Shown: piece after piece, positions 44,133 through 53,020 of the stretch
Numbering within the stretch: the first letter of the stretch is position 1
Layout of the letters: every line of letters begins with the position of its first letter
From: Candidatus Altimarinota bacterium
GTDB lineage: Bacteria > Patescibacteriota > Gracilibacteria > JAUYGZ01
DNA: 64,000 bases
Direction of reading: 5' to 3'
NCBI GenBank assembly: GCA_029233985.1
Contig: JARGOK010000001.1
Location: forward strand, 194,372 to 258,371
Made by a program: the position numbers and the translations under genes
Notes under the pieces: generated by a model
The model's database searches: none
Seen by the model: the letters and a program-made list of their open reading frames with translations, nothing else
What the model was told of the DNA's origin: nothing

Positions 44133-45182
44133 TTAGCTGAATATTCTAATTTCTTTTCCTTGAGCTTGAAGCTTTTTTTCAATTTTCAGTAAGAGGTCTT
44201 CTTCAGGTCCTAGATTATTGCCTCCTATATCCAAAATTTTGAGCTTACAGTGTTCGCTTTTTAATGCTTCTGCGATTGCTTTTCCTGCTTCTGGGCCGAG
44301 TCTATTTATTCCTATATTTAAACTTTGAAGCTGGCAGTTTTCGCTTTTTAATGCTTCTGCGATTGCTTTTCCTCCTTCTGGGCCAAGTTTGTTATATTTT
44401 ATATCCAAGCTTTTAAGCTGGCAGTGTTCTCTTTGTAGTGCCTCAGCGATTGCTTTTCCTGCTTCTGGACCAATTTTGTTACCCGATATATCCAAACTCT
44501 GTAGCTGGCAGTGTTGACTTTGTAGTGCCTCAGCGATTGCTTTCCCTCCTTCTGTGCCAAGTTTGTTATCCGATATATCCAAACTCTGTAGCTGGCAGTG
44601 TTCTCTTTGTAGTGCTTCTCCGATTGCTTTTCCTGCTTCTGGGCCGAGTCTATTTATTCCTATATCTAAACTTTGAAGCTGGCAATTTCTACTATGAAGG
44701 GCTTCTGCTATTGCTTTTCCTCCTTCAGAACCAATATCATTATTCGATATATCCAAACTCTGAAGCTGGCAGTTTTCACTCTTCAATACTTCTGCAATTG
44801 CTTTCACTTCTTCTGCACTAAGAAATGTTAACTTTAATGATCGAATCCGACAATGATCATGCGTTAGAAGCTTTATTAAAGTTTGTATGTCCATTTTTCT
44901 CATATCAATCTTTACTTCTTTTTCTCTATTGATTTTATATTCATAAGGATCCACTTCTTTTTCATCTTCCTGCACCTTCTCAAAAAACTTTTTCAGCATC
45001 TCTTCGTTGTACATAAGCTCCATGAGCTCTGCTCGTTTTGCGAGAATCTCCTTGTGGATATTCTTCATTTCTTGCGTCACTGTTTTTTTATCCTCACTCG
45101 CATTCATTGCAGCTTCCAGCTTTGTTTGAAGACTGCTGAGTTTGCTGAGGAGGCTGTTGATGTTTTGGCAAGTGTTGGACAT
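44133..45182 (-). CDS. LRR paralogue A, longest copy
   Basis: A 349-residue member and the first LRR gene after the AAA+ gene. It has the constant helical N-terminus (MSNTCQNINSLLSKLSSLQT through DEKEVDPYEYKINREKEVKI), then about seven LRR units of 29 residues with a Cys at position 1, and a distinct cap (LLLKIEKKLQAQGKEIRIFS) similar to that of copy D. The beta-strand positions (QSLDISxN) are nearly invariant, while the residues after them vary (NNDI, INRL, DNKL, GNKI, KYNKL), as expected if the concave face is the binding surface. It starts 39 bp after the AAA+ stop codon. Confidence 0.87.
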   Translation of the reverse strand: MSNTCQNINSLLSKLSSLQTKLEAAMNASEDKKTVTQEMKNIHKEILAKRAELMELMYNEEMLKKFFEKVQEDEKEVDPYEYKINREKEVKIDMRKMDIQTLIKLLTHDHCRIRSLKLTFLSAEEVKAIAEVLKSENCQLQSLDISNNDIGSEGGKAIAEALHSRNCQLQSLDIGINRLGPEAGKAIGEALQREHCQLQSLDISDNKLGTEGGKAIAEALQSQHCQLQSLDISGNKIGPEAGKAIAEALQREHCQLKSLDIKYNKLGPEGGKAIAEALKSENCQLQSLNIGINRLGPEAGKAIAEALKSEHCKLKILDIGGNNLGPEEDLLLKIEKKLQAQGKEIRIFS

Positions 45183-45221
45183 GAACGATGCTTTAAGTTC
45201 TAAACCTTTATTTCATGGCTT

Positions 45222-47474
45222 TTATGAACAGAGGTATTTATAAGTCTCTCTGCACGTATTGAGAAATTTTTCATCATTCATATGGAGGTCTTGTTCTATA
45301 GCGGCAAATTCTAAAACATCAGCGTCAAAGACTTGGTAGAGCTCTGTTCCCATGAGCTTTCCGACGGGTTTTCCATCGTCTGCATGACCAGGACGAGAAA
45401 CTATCCCAGCATAGGTATAGCTCTTCTCATCTCTTCGAAAAGACTGTTTGTATTTCAAGGCATGTCCTTCACCAACTGTTCTCAAGATTTTGATACTGCT
45501 GTTTGATTCGTTGTCCAACATGACGTCTGAAGTTTCATAAAGTGTGGTGTTTTCTTGGTTTTCGTCTTGTGCCTCCGTTTCTTCGTGTTCTTCTACAACA
45601 GGCTCAGGATACTCCACTACCATTGGTCGTGGGACTCTTGGAGAGAGGTATCCTATTTGAAGTGGGGTAATGGGAAGAGACCCCTGTGAAGCATCGTTTT
45701 TATCGTTGAGAAAATGAAAGTGCTTGAAGATTGCTCTCACTTTGTCTTTATCTTCAGATTTACATTGGTCTATATATGACTGAATCTTTATATTTAGCCA
45801 TTTTGTTAGACTATCTACTTGATAGTCTGCATCATCTTTTTCTCGTCTAGAATTATATGCGGTGAGCCAGCTACTCAGTTCTCCGAGCGAAATAGTGGAT
45901 GTGGAAAGGGTGAGGGCTTCTCCATTTCCGTTACTATTGATCTCAATTTCACCACTTACTTCTTGATAACGCAAAAGACTCTCTGGGTAGTTATTTTTTA
46001 CGGTGTTTCCAAAGTTGAAACATTCATTGAGAGCACTAATGGCATTGGAAAACCTCCAGAGTGCTCCGTGTTGCTTATTTGTTGCGTCCGGTATGATTTC
46101 ATCTTTTTCTATACCGATCCCACCATCTCGAAAAGTCTGTTGCTCTTCTTCTGGAATACGAGATCTTGTATATGCAGGAGAAAGCTCATCTTCCCCAAGA
46201 GCAATATGCCCGTCTTCATTCATAAGACATGCCAGTGCAAACTCGTACAGCTCTGGGTTTTCTTGTGTCATTTCTGGGTAGTCTACTTCGATAGAAGCAA
46301 TTTCTCTTTGCACCGCTGTATCAAATTCTTTTCTGTCTGGATACCGCGGCCCAACTGGGTTTGTAGTAAATATACCTGATGCACCTGGAAGTACAGTCTT
46401 TCCATAGTAGTCATCACCAGGTTTTTTTTGTCTTGCTGTTTTTATTATAGAGTATGCTTTTGTCCCCATTCTTCCTGATTCATCAAAACGTACTATTCTT
46501 CCTGAGTTGGTCGATGGTTCGGATTGGAGGGAAGTATCGTATCCGGTAAATGCTTTTATAAGCGCTCCGTATTTCTGATAACTTTCTCCAGATTTACTGA
46601 TCGCTACCTCTCGAATCAAGTCGATTTCTCCTGTTGTTGCTTCACATGCAATTTCTAGAGGAAGTGAGCCCGTCATATCTAGAGCTGCAGAGTTTGCCAA
46701 ATGAGATTTTCCAGTTCCAGATTCCCCTGTCAACAGTGGCCATCTAGAACCCTGTAGTGCTTTTACAATCTTTTCTTTGAGTTTTTTTCGTGTAGGAAGC
46801 CAAACAAACCCTTCTTGCAGTTGGTCTCGGTAGTTTTGAAGCGTTTTGTAGTGAAATGCAGACATCACATCTGTATCAGATTTGATGGGTTGGCATGTAG
46901 CTATGAGGTTTTCTCTTTCATTTCGAATACTTTGTATCTTAGCCGATAAGAGCTTTATTTTTTGTTCGAGCCTCTTTTTTTTGCCTCGGTCTTTACCTGA
47001 AAATGAAGTCGTGTTTTTTTTCTGATCCAGTTTTGTTTTTTTTGCTTCAGATTCCGATAATTTTTTTTCTAGTGCTGTCAGTCGATGAGCAAGAGCACTA
47101 TTTGTAATATATTTTTTATCGATACGTGCTTGTCCAAAAGACTCTTCTAATACACTTTTCACATCTGTATCATCCATCAATACTCGGATTACAGACAAGA
47201 GATACTGGTCTTCATCATCCAGATTTCCTCCATTTTTTTCAGCCATGTGAGACATCACATTATCGTACAAGTCAGCTGCTTTTTCGACAGCCGTTTTGCC
47301 CTGATAATAAGCCTGCAATTCACTCTCGAGCTGTTCGTTTTCGCTGTATTCGTGGAGCACTTTCTTCCGAAAAAACTTCATAAGACTTGAGACTCTCTCT
47401 TTTTTGAAAGTTTTTTCTTGTTCTGAAGACTCATTTCCAGCTTTGTTATTAAGGTTATTAGGAGAATTTTTCAT
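45222..47474 (-). CDS. AAA+ ATPase, MoxR/McrB-like, with coiled coil
   Basis: A 750-residue cytosolic ATPase. The N-terminal 125 residues are helical and charged. A long coiled coil follows (about 130-205, LTALEKKLSESEAKKTKLDQ). The AAA+ module has Walker A GESGTGKS at 250-257, Walker B with Asp331-Glu332 in IVRFDESGRMG, and a sensor-1 Asn372 in IFTTNPVGP. The core most resembles the MoxR/AAA_5 clade that works with von Willebrand factor A partners. The C-terminal 300 residues are unfamiliar, with an acidic linker around 620-660 (EEHEETEAQDENQENTTLYE). It lies 40 bp after the transglutaminase-vWA gene and just upstream of the LRR genes. Whether it remodels proteins or assembles on the LRR proteins cannot be told. 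Confidence 0.85.
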   Translation of the reverse strand: MKNSPNNLNNKAGNESSEQEKTFKKERVSSLMKFFRKKVLHEYSENEQLESELQAYYQGKTAVEKAADLYDNVMSHMAEKNGGNLDDEDQYLLSVIRVLMDDTDVKSVLEESFGQARIDKKYITNSALAHRLTALEKKLSESEAKKTKLDQKKNTTSFSGKDRGKKKRLEQKIKLLSAKIQSIRNERENLIATCQPIKSDTDVMSAFHYKTLQNYRDQLQEGFVWLPTRKKLKEKIVKALQGSRWPLLTGESGTGKSHLANSAALDMTGSLPLEIACEATTGEIDLIREVAISKSGESYQKYGALIKAFTGYDTSLQSEPSTNSGRIVRFDESGRMGTKAYSIIKTARQKKPGDDYYGKTVLPGASGIFTTNPVGPRYPDRKEFDTAVQREIASIEVDYPEMTQENPELYEFALACLMNEDGHIALGEDELSPAYTRSRIPEEEQQTFRDGGIGIEKDEIIPDATNKQHGALWRFSNAISALNECFNFGNTVKNNYPESLLRYQEVSGEIEINSNGNGEALTLSTSTISLGELSSWLTAYNSRREKDDADYQVDSLTKWLNIKIQSYIDQCKSEDKDKVRAIFKHFHFLNDKNDASQGSLPITPLQIGYLSPRVPRPMVVEYPEPVVEEHEETEAQDENQENTTLYETSDVMLDNESNSSIKILRTVGEGHALKYKQSFRRDEKSYTYAGIVSRPGHADDGKPVGKLMGTELYQVFDADVLEFAAIEQDLHMNDEKFLNTCRETYKYLCS

Positions 47475-47514
47475 AAGGTTGTAGTAAAAAGTTGATAAAT
47501 TAAGAATTGGTAAA

Positions 47515-50217
47515 TTAAGAGCTATTTAATAAGGTATCGATGATGTGCTGAGCATCAGATCTACTTTTTTCTGGAAACAATTGAATGACCGTTTCAATGA
47601 TGCTTTTGGCAATTATTTTTGGGAGATCAGATACATTTGGGATAAGCACACCTTTACTCCATTGTGTATTCATGACTGTCTCTACACTACGTGCAGCTTC
47701 ACCCATACCGAGCCCAACAACGACAACTCCTTCATTGGCAAGCTGCTCGGAGATCATTTGCATTTGTCCGGCTTCATTTCCAATATATCCTCCATCTGAA
47801 CACGCTAAAACCAGTCTGATCCTAGTGTCTTTTTTCTTTTCATTTTTCAGCATTTCTCTTTCTTCTTTTATTTGTTCATAGATGCTTGCGAGTGCAGCAG
47901 GGTCGCCGTTTCCACCATTGGCTCCTGTGAGACTATGCCACATCTTCACTTTATCTGATTCTGTAAAGACCGATGACAAGGGTTTATCCATATCTATTTC
48001 GCTGCTTTTACTTCCACGAAAAGAGATCGCTTGCGTCCGAACTGTTAGTTCATTTCCTTTTTGTAGAGAAGCTTTTTCCAGCTTTGACTGAAGACGATGA
48101 AGAGATCTAAAGATCAAGTACTCAGTTTTTCGTTGTATTTGCCAAAGCTCCTCTCCTTCAGAGGTACTGCGCATAGAGCCAGATTTATCCCCTATGATAT
48201 ACACATCAAAACCTCCCATTATTTCTTCTTCTTTTTTTTCTCTCTCAGGCTTACTTCTAGACACAGGATCTTGGTTTCGAGCTAAAATACCGATTTTGTG
48301 TCGAACAATGTTTGTGATTTGAACCCCACCGTCTCGTCTTCTTACTGGTCCGTCGTACTCTATCTGATGAGATTTTCGTGATTCTACCAAAGCATTAAAA
48401 AGTCGAGACAGAGCATCGATAATACGCTCTCCATTCGGAAGTTTTTCTTGTTCAGCAGTGTGAATTTCTTTTACGATCTGACGTGCTTCTTTGAGCTCGA
48501 CACCAGTGGACTCAGCGAGAAACCTTTCTTCTCTGGTATATGAGAGATTTTTTGTCCACTCTTTCAGTTTCTTTTCAAGTTCTTCTAGTTCTTCCAGAGT
48601 AGGTACAACCGCTTCTTTTTCACCATAATCTCCAGGCATAGACTCATTTTCTGGTTGATCAGCATCATCTTCATCATCTTCCAAGAGTGGATCCCCTGCT
48701 GGTGTGGCGTCTATGCGAATCCATAGACAGTTTTTTTCATCCCATACTTCACTCCACGCATGACCTGTGCCACTATGGATCATTGCTTGGCCAGTTTCAT
48801 TTTTTCCAGTTACGCTATGTCCTACGCAGTGTCTTACGGGTATCTGCAACTTGCTACACATGGCAGCAAAATACGTGTTGGCCACATCGCAGTCAGCTTC
48901 TTTTATTTCGTCTACTGCTCTTGCAAATCCCAGAGAGTGCTTTCTGTATTTTTCGTTGTACTCATCAGCTTCTTGCTGGTCTTTTGGTTTTAAATAGCTA
49001 ATGCGCTGTCGAACATAAGCTGATAATGCGTAAGCTCTTGCAATATTACCTGTTTTATTTTGCTGTATTTCATTTATTTTTTGAGTTGTTTCCTCTGTGA
49101 AAACTGTAGAAATTTGTTGTGATTTGGGGTTTTTAGAAGTGAATTTTTTTCTTTTGTTTGGGGAGAGCATCAGTGAAGTACTGACTGATTGTCCTGATCC
49201 TGAGATAAAAAGGACCACATCACCATTTTGGTCTTTTTGCATGCTTACATTTCTGTTTTCTGCCTCAACTTTGCTTAAAGAATGCGTGTAAGGAATCGGT
49301 ACTCCTACCCAAGTATTTGTAGGACATTGTGCATTCAACTGTATATTCATATACCCACGGCTCGGGTTTTCTTCGCTGCAAAGTGGTATCAGCTGAAGCT
49401 CGGAATAGGTACTTTTTGGTTCTTCCCAAGATTTTATTTGTTCGTTCCAAACGGAAAATGATTGTTTTTTATAGTACCCTCCATACGCAGGATCAATGGT
49501 CCAAAGAGCTTTTACTTTTTCTCCTTCATTGAGTCTCGACATGGCATCTACTCCAGGCTTACTTGTGTTATTTCGTGGAGGAACTTGAGTGGGTGCTTTG
49601 CTCAACTCTTCTTGTCGGTGTTTTTTTGTTTCATCATCATCTGAGGTATTTCCATCTACTTTATCTAAGTACTTCAGCGCTTTCAAAAAATCTTTTAAGC
49701 AGGCTTTTGCACGGTTTTCGATGATTTTCCATGAGCTCTTTCCAGAAAACAACTGATTGAAATCTCCACTTGAAACAAGCTCATGTATTTTATTTGTTAC
49801 TTGCTCAAACTTTGGATCGATTTTATCTCCTTGACGTGTACTAATAATGGCTTGCAGGAAATCTGAGACTCGAGGGGAAAGTCTTTTTGATTTTTCTGCC
49901 ATTGTATACAAAAACTCTTGTGTTTTTTGATCAATTTGCTGAGGAGATGCTTCCATCCTTTGCAGAAGAGCAAGCCCTTCTATACTCTCAATGATGCTTT
50001 TTGAAGGGAAATACCTTACTTCATTACGAAACTTAAGATATTCCTCGACACTCGATAAAGACTCGACAGCTTCCTCGTAGTCTTCATGATGGAGTGCTGC
50101 TCCGTGCTGATCTAAAAACGAGAGTGAAGTGTCTTTATTGGGTTGGAGTTTTTGAGGTTTATCAGGCAATTCATCATTTTCTCTAAAACCTGGTACTTCA
50201 CTCTGATTTGATAGCAT
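47515..50217 (-). CDS. Transglutaminase-like protease domain fused to a vWA domain
   Basis: A 900-residue cytosolic protein. Residues 1-230 are helical and unknown. A beta-rich region (about 235-370) precedes a transglutaminase-like domain with an apparent catalytic triad Cys443 (EADCDVANTYFAAM), His486 (GTGHAWSEVW) and Asp503 (WIRIDATPAGDP). An acidic linker (about 508-530) and helices follow. A vWA domain occupies about 670-880, with a complete MIDAS: Asp677, Ser679 and Ser681 (DKSGSM), Thr764 (SLTGANGG) and Asp808 (CSDGG). vWA domains with MIDAS pair with MoxR-type AAA+ ATPases, and the next gene encodes such an ATPase. The triad suggests peptide cleavage, cross-linking or deamidation. It is the first gene of the six-gene operon. 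Confidence 0.87.
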   Translation of the reverse strand: MLSNQSEVPGFRENDELPDKPQKLQPNKDTSLSFLDQHGAALHHEDYEEAVESLSSVEEYLKFRNEVRYFPSKSIIESIEGLALLQRMEASPQQIDQKTQEFLYTMAEKSKRLSPRVSDFLQAIISTRQGDKIDPKFEQVTNKIHELVSSGDFNQLFSGKSSWKIIENRAKACLKDFLKALKYLDKVDGNTSDDDETKKHRQEELSKAPTQVPPRNNTSKPGVDAMSRLNEGEKVKALWTIDPAYGGYYKKQSFSVWNEQIKSWEEPKSTYSELQLIPLCSEENPSRGYMNIQLNAQCPTNTWVGVPIPYTHSLSKVEAENRNVSMQKDQNGDVVLFISGSGQSVSTSLMLSPNKRKKFTSKNPKSQQISTVFTEETTQKINEIQQNKTGNIARAYALSAYVRQRISYLKPKDQQEADEYNEKYRKHSLGFARAVDEIKEADCDVANTYFAAMCSKLQIPVRHCVGHSVTGKNETGQAMIHSGTGHAWSEVWDEKNCLWIRIDATPAGDPLLEDDEDDADQPENESMPGDYGEKEAVVPTLEELEELEKKLKEWTKNLSYTREERFLAESTGVELKEARQIVKEIHTAEQEKLPNGERIIDALSRLFNALVESRKSHQIEYDGPVRRRDGGVQITNIVRHKIGILARNQDPVSRSKPEREKKEEEIMGGFDVYIIGDKSGSMRSTSEGEELWQIQRKTEYLIFRSLHRLQSKLEKASLQKGNELTVRTQAISFRGSKSSEIDMDKPLSSVFTESDKVKMWHSLTGANGGNGDPAALASIYEQIKEEREMLKNEKKKDTRIRLVLACSDGGYIGNEAGQMQMISEQLANEGVVVVGLGMGEAARSVETVMNTQWSKGVLIPNVSDLPKIIAKSIIETVIQLFPEKSRSDAQHIIDTLLNSS

Positions 50218-50238
50218 ATTTATTTTTAATATCTTTTT

Positions 50239-50268
50239 ATTATATCATATTTATCACTCTTTTGTCAG
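50239..50268 (-). promoter_or_regulatory. Promoter of the TGase-vWA/AAA+/LRR operon
   Basis: On the minus strand CTGACA (50268-50263) and TATAAT (50244-50239) are 18 bp apart, and the -10 is extended (TGA-TATAAT). The start would be near 50232, about 15 nt before the ATG at 50217. Confidence 0.7.
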
Positions 50269-50418
50269 ATATTTAAAAAATTTTATTCTGCTTGTCTAGC
50301 ACTTAAGAAACTTTTCACACTTTCGAATAAACTGGACGTTATGTGCTCTTATTTGTCTTCATTATTCTTCAACAAATGAATTGAATGAAAACACAGAAAG
50401 CTGTGAGCCTCTTTAGCT

Positions 50419-50447
50419 TTGAACCAATGCGATCCATTCGCTATACT
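50419..50447 (+). promoter_or_regulatory. Promoter of eno
   Basis: TTGAAC (50419-50424) and TATACT (50442-50447) are 17 bp apart. The expected start near 50454 gives a 16-nt leader before the ATG at 50470. A frame extended upstream would include this promoter, which supports the later start. Confidence 0.7.
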
Positions 50448-50469
50448 CTGGTCAACTTACCCCACTTTC

Positions 50470-51699
50470 ATGGCAATTATCACCAATCTAAAGGCTCGAC
50501 AAGTACTCGATAGTCGTGGAAACCCCACCGTCGAAGTTGAGATTTTTTCTGAAAATCACAAAGGATGGGCCATCGTACCCAGTGGAGCGTCTACAGGTGC
50601 TTATGAAGCAGTTGAAATACGAGATGGAGGTGAGAAATGGATGGGAAAAGGAGTTTTTAAGGCTGTTTCTCATGTAAATGAAGAAATTTTTGAGGCTGTA
50701 AAAGGTATGGAATTGGGAAAACAACGAGAATTGGATGACAAGCTGATTGCACTAGATGGGACAGAGAATAAAGGCCGATTAGGAGCAAATGCTCTCTTGG
50801 GAGTCTCTTTGGCATACGCTCGCCTCAGTGCAATGGAAGCTGGGAAAAAGTTTTATGAGTATTTGCAAGAAATATCTGGAACTGATCACATGACCCTCCC
50901 CCGCCCTATGATGAATGTGATCAATGGTGGTGAACATGCCGACAATACTCTCGATATTCAAGAATTTATGCTCTTTCCAAAGGCTGAAACTTTTTCTGAG
51001 AATTTGAGAATTGGAGCTGAAGTTTTTCATCATTTGAAGACGCTACTGCAAGAACGGAACTTGTCCACAGCTGTAGGAGATGAAGGTGGCTTTGCTCCAA
51101 ATCTCAGAACTCACGAAGAAGCTCTGTCCCTCATGTCAGAAGCTACAGAACGAGCTGGGCATACCGATATGATGGAATACGCTTTGGACTGTGCTGCGAG
51201 CGAGTTTTATGATCCTGAATCGAAGATGTACATGATCGAGGCTGAAGAGACTTCTGCGGAGAAATTGATCGATTATTATGCATATTTGAGTGAAAAATAT
51301 CCGATAGTATCTATTGAAGACCCTCTCCATGAGGATGATTGGGAACACTGGAGGGAAATTACTGAAAAACTGGGAGACAAGATGCAGATTGTGGGAGATG
51401 ACCTCTTAGTAACGAATGTGAAGAAACTCGAAAAAGCGATCGATCAAAAATCTTGCAATGCGATATTGATCAAATTTAATCAGATTGGAACGCTTTCAGA
51501 GACAATTGATGCTATTCAGATGGCACAGAAGGCTGGAATGAATGCCGTGACCTCTCATCGAAGTGGAGAAACGGAAGATACCTCTATTGCAGACCTCGCC
51601 GTGGGATTGAATACAGGTCAGATCAAGACCGGAAGCTTGAGTCGGACGGATCGAATCGCGAAATATAATCAACTCTTGAGAATTGAGGAAGAACTATAG
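50470..51699 (+). CDS. eno: Enolase
   Basis: The product interconverts 2-phosphoglycerate and phosphoenolpyruvate. The N-terminus [20 protein letters not shown] is typical, as is [18 protein letters not shown]. Metal and catalytic residues fall in [44 protein letters not shown] and [18 protein letters not shown], all intact. Length 409 is slightly short of the usual 430. It is monocistronic behind its own promoter. Together with tpiA it supports an active lower glycolysis. Confidence 0.96.
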   Translation: MAIITNLKARQVLDSRGNPTVEVEIFSENHKGWAIVPSGASTGAYEAVEIRDGGEKWMGKGVFKAVSHVNEEIFEAVKGMELGKQRELDDKLIALDGTENKGRLGANALLGVSLAYARLSAMEAGKKFYEYLQEISGTDHMTLPRPMMNVINGGEHADNTLDIQEFMLFPKAETFSENLRIGAEVFHHLKTLLQERNLSTAVGDEGGFAPNLRTHEEALSLMSEATERAGHTDMMEYALDCAASEFYDPESKMYMIEAEETSAEKLIDYYAYLSEKYPIVSIEDPLHEDDWEHWREITEKLGDKMQIVGDDLLVTNVKKLEKAIDQKSCNAILIKFNQIGTLSETIDAIQMAQKAGMNAVTSHRSGETEDTSIADLAVGLNTGQIKTGSLSRTDRIAKYNQLLRIEEEL

Positions 51700-51789
51700 A
51701 ATATCGGTATTGCAAAAGCTTTAGAATTTTGCGAAAAACGACGTGTTAATCCCATGCCTGATTCATACCCGTATACATATTTGCCATGA

Positions 51790-51818
51790 TTGAAACATGG
51801 GCACTTTTTTGGTATAAT
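51790..51818 (+). promoter_or_regulatory. Strong promoter of an unknown gene
   Basis: TTGAAA (51790-51795) and TATAAT (51813-51818) are 17 bp apart, with an extended -10 (TGG-TATAAT). The ATG is at 51850. Confidence 0.75.
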
Positions 51819-51849
51819 GAAATGATATTCTTTAAAAAAATCTCATCTC

Positions 51850-52920
51850 ATGCCAGATATTCTTGGTGACAAACTATTTGAAACAGAGCCAGGACAAGAA
51901 CAGCAACAGGCTCTTTTTAAGACAATAAAGGACATACAGAGAACGAAGACCGATGCAGAGAGCCGGAAAAATGAACTGAAGAAAGCTATTGATTCTGTGT
52001 TTAGCAGTGGAGGCACATCAGACTACAAAGATGATTATTCAGAGATCCATACACTCAATCCGAAAGGCTACACGATGTACGGTCAAAAATGGAAACCTCC
52101 CAACGCCTTCCTTGGCAATGGTCATCTCTTGTATATGTATCGTAACTGTCACTTACAAGCCATTCGTGGAATTCAACAAAGTGATCTCAAGGAAAAGCAG
52201 GAACAAAAAGAACGACAATTGTTACAATCTCGAATTAGACAGGCTGTTGGAAATATCCTAGGGAATCTCCGACCTCGACAAAAGAATGGCTCAGATTTTG
52301 ATCGAGCAAAACCAAAAACTCAAAACCTCTTTGAAAAAAAACTTTATGTCATTGCACAATATGCAACACTACTCGGCGAAGATGTCGACATCCTCCCATC
52401 AGTACCGGTTTCTCTCATAGAAAATGAAAAAGACCCGGTTGAAAAGTTTCTTGAGAAGTATCCAAATCTCAAGCTTCCCCCGATATTAATAGAAGTACAT
52501 AGAGGATCAGATGTATCAGATTTATTCCAAAGACTCCATGCTCTTTCAAAGGCGTCTGCAAAAAGGTCCATTGATATGAGCTCGAATCTGAAGACCTTTT
52601 TAGAAGGCAAGAGAAGTGCTTTTCAGGAGCTCATTCGCACACCAGGAATACATGCGCTCTCTATGCCAGGATGTAATCACATGACGCCAGATGAACTAAA
52701 AATCCTTCTCGAATACTCTCCCAAGCTGATGTCGTTCATTGAAAAGGGAAAAGACGACAAGGAAACAGAAGATTCTGCTGTAACCAAATTGACAGAACTG
52801 GTGACCAATGCAACAGAACTCCGTTACTTAGAACTCAATACACCGAGCAGTGAACGGATAGGACAGCTGAGAAAAACACTGAGAGAAAAAAAAATAGAAA
52901 CAAAATTCTCTCATAGATAA
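51850..52920 (+). CDS. Unknown cytosolic protein
   Basis: I do not recognise this 356-residue protein. No signal peptide or membrane helix. Residues 15-60 are helical and Gln/Lys-rich. A central basic patch (KEKQEQKERQLLQSRIRQAV, about 114-133) could bind nucleic acid. The C-terminal half is helical with a single possible leucine-rich unit near the end (ELVTNATELRYLELNTPSSE), which recalls an LRR edge but is not repeated. It is monocistronic, driven by a near-consensus promoter. Confidence 0.7.
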   Translation: MPDILGDKLFETEPGQEQQQALFKTIKDIQRTKTDAESRKNELKKAIDSVFSSGGTSDYKDDYSEIHTLNPKGYTMYGQKWKPPNAFLGNGHLLYMYRNCHLQAIRGIQQSDLKEKQEQKERQLLQSRIRQAVGNILGNLRPRQKNGSDFDRAKPKTQNLFEKKLYVIAQYATLLGEDVDILPSVPVSLIENEKDPVEKFLEKYPNLKLPPILIEVHRGSDVSDLFQRLHALSKASAKRSIDMSSNLKTFLEGKRSAFQELIRTPGIHALSMPGCNHMTPDELKILLEYSPKLMSFIEKGKDDKETEDSAVTKLTELVTNATELRYLELNTPSSERIGQLRKTLREKKIETKFSHR

Positions 52921-52944
52921 AATCTGGTTGAACAAGAGAAAGAG

Positions 52945-53013
52945 GATTATCGAATTTTCGAAATCGTATACTTCTGATATGCTGGCTCTTGAAAAAGCAG
53001 AAATTCGATAATC
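52945..53013 (+). promoter_or_regulatory. Long inverted repeat in the asnS leader
   Basis: GATTATCGAATTT (52945-52957) and AAATTCGATAATC (53001-53013) are perfect 13-bp complements flanking 43 nt that contain a TATACT -10-like hexamer (52967-52972) and a smaller TTCTG/CAGAA pairing. The second arm ends seven bases before the asnS ATG. There is no T-box sequence and no T-run. It could be an operator, an mRNA hairpin that blocks initiation, or an upstream transcript end. Confidence 0.5.
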
Positions 53014-53020
53014 CCATTCT

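Larger units (their letters stand above)
41530..44860 (-). repeat. Four arrays of 87-bp coding repeats (ribonuclease-inhibitor-type LRR)
   Basis: The unit is 87 bp (29 residues) and begins with Cys: CQLxSLDISxNxLGxEGGKA followed by IAEALxSxx. The period was checked on GCTGGCA words at 44417 and 44504. Counts are about 7 (gene A), 6 (B), 5 (C) and 4 (D). Genes B and C share a nearly identical 3' part: 42262-42471 and 43163-43372 differ at only one of 210 bases by eye. Confidence 0.85.

Noticed and set aside
41530..44860. Regularly spaced direct repeats that could suggest a CRISPR array
   Set aside because: The 87-bp period is in frame and encodes leucine-rich repeats; there are no unique spacers and no cas genes.
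45819..46379. 186-codon open frame antisense to the AAA+ gene
   Set aside because: A shadow of the ATPase gene; Cys/Phe-rich composition with no family.
52945..53013. T-box riboswitch upstream of asnS
   Set aside because: There is no T-box antiterminator sequence and no T-run; only a simple inverted repeat is present.
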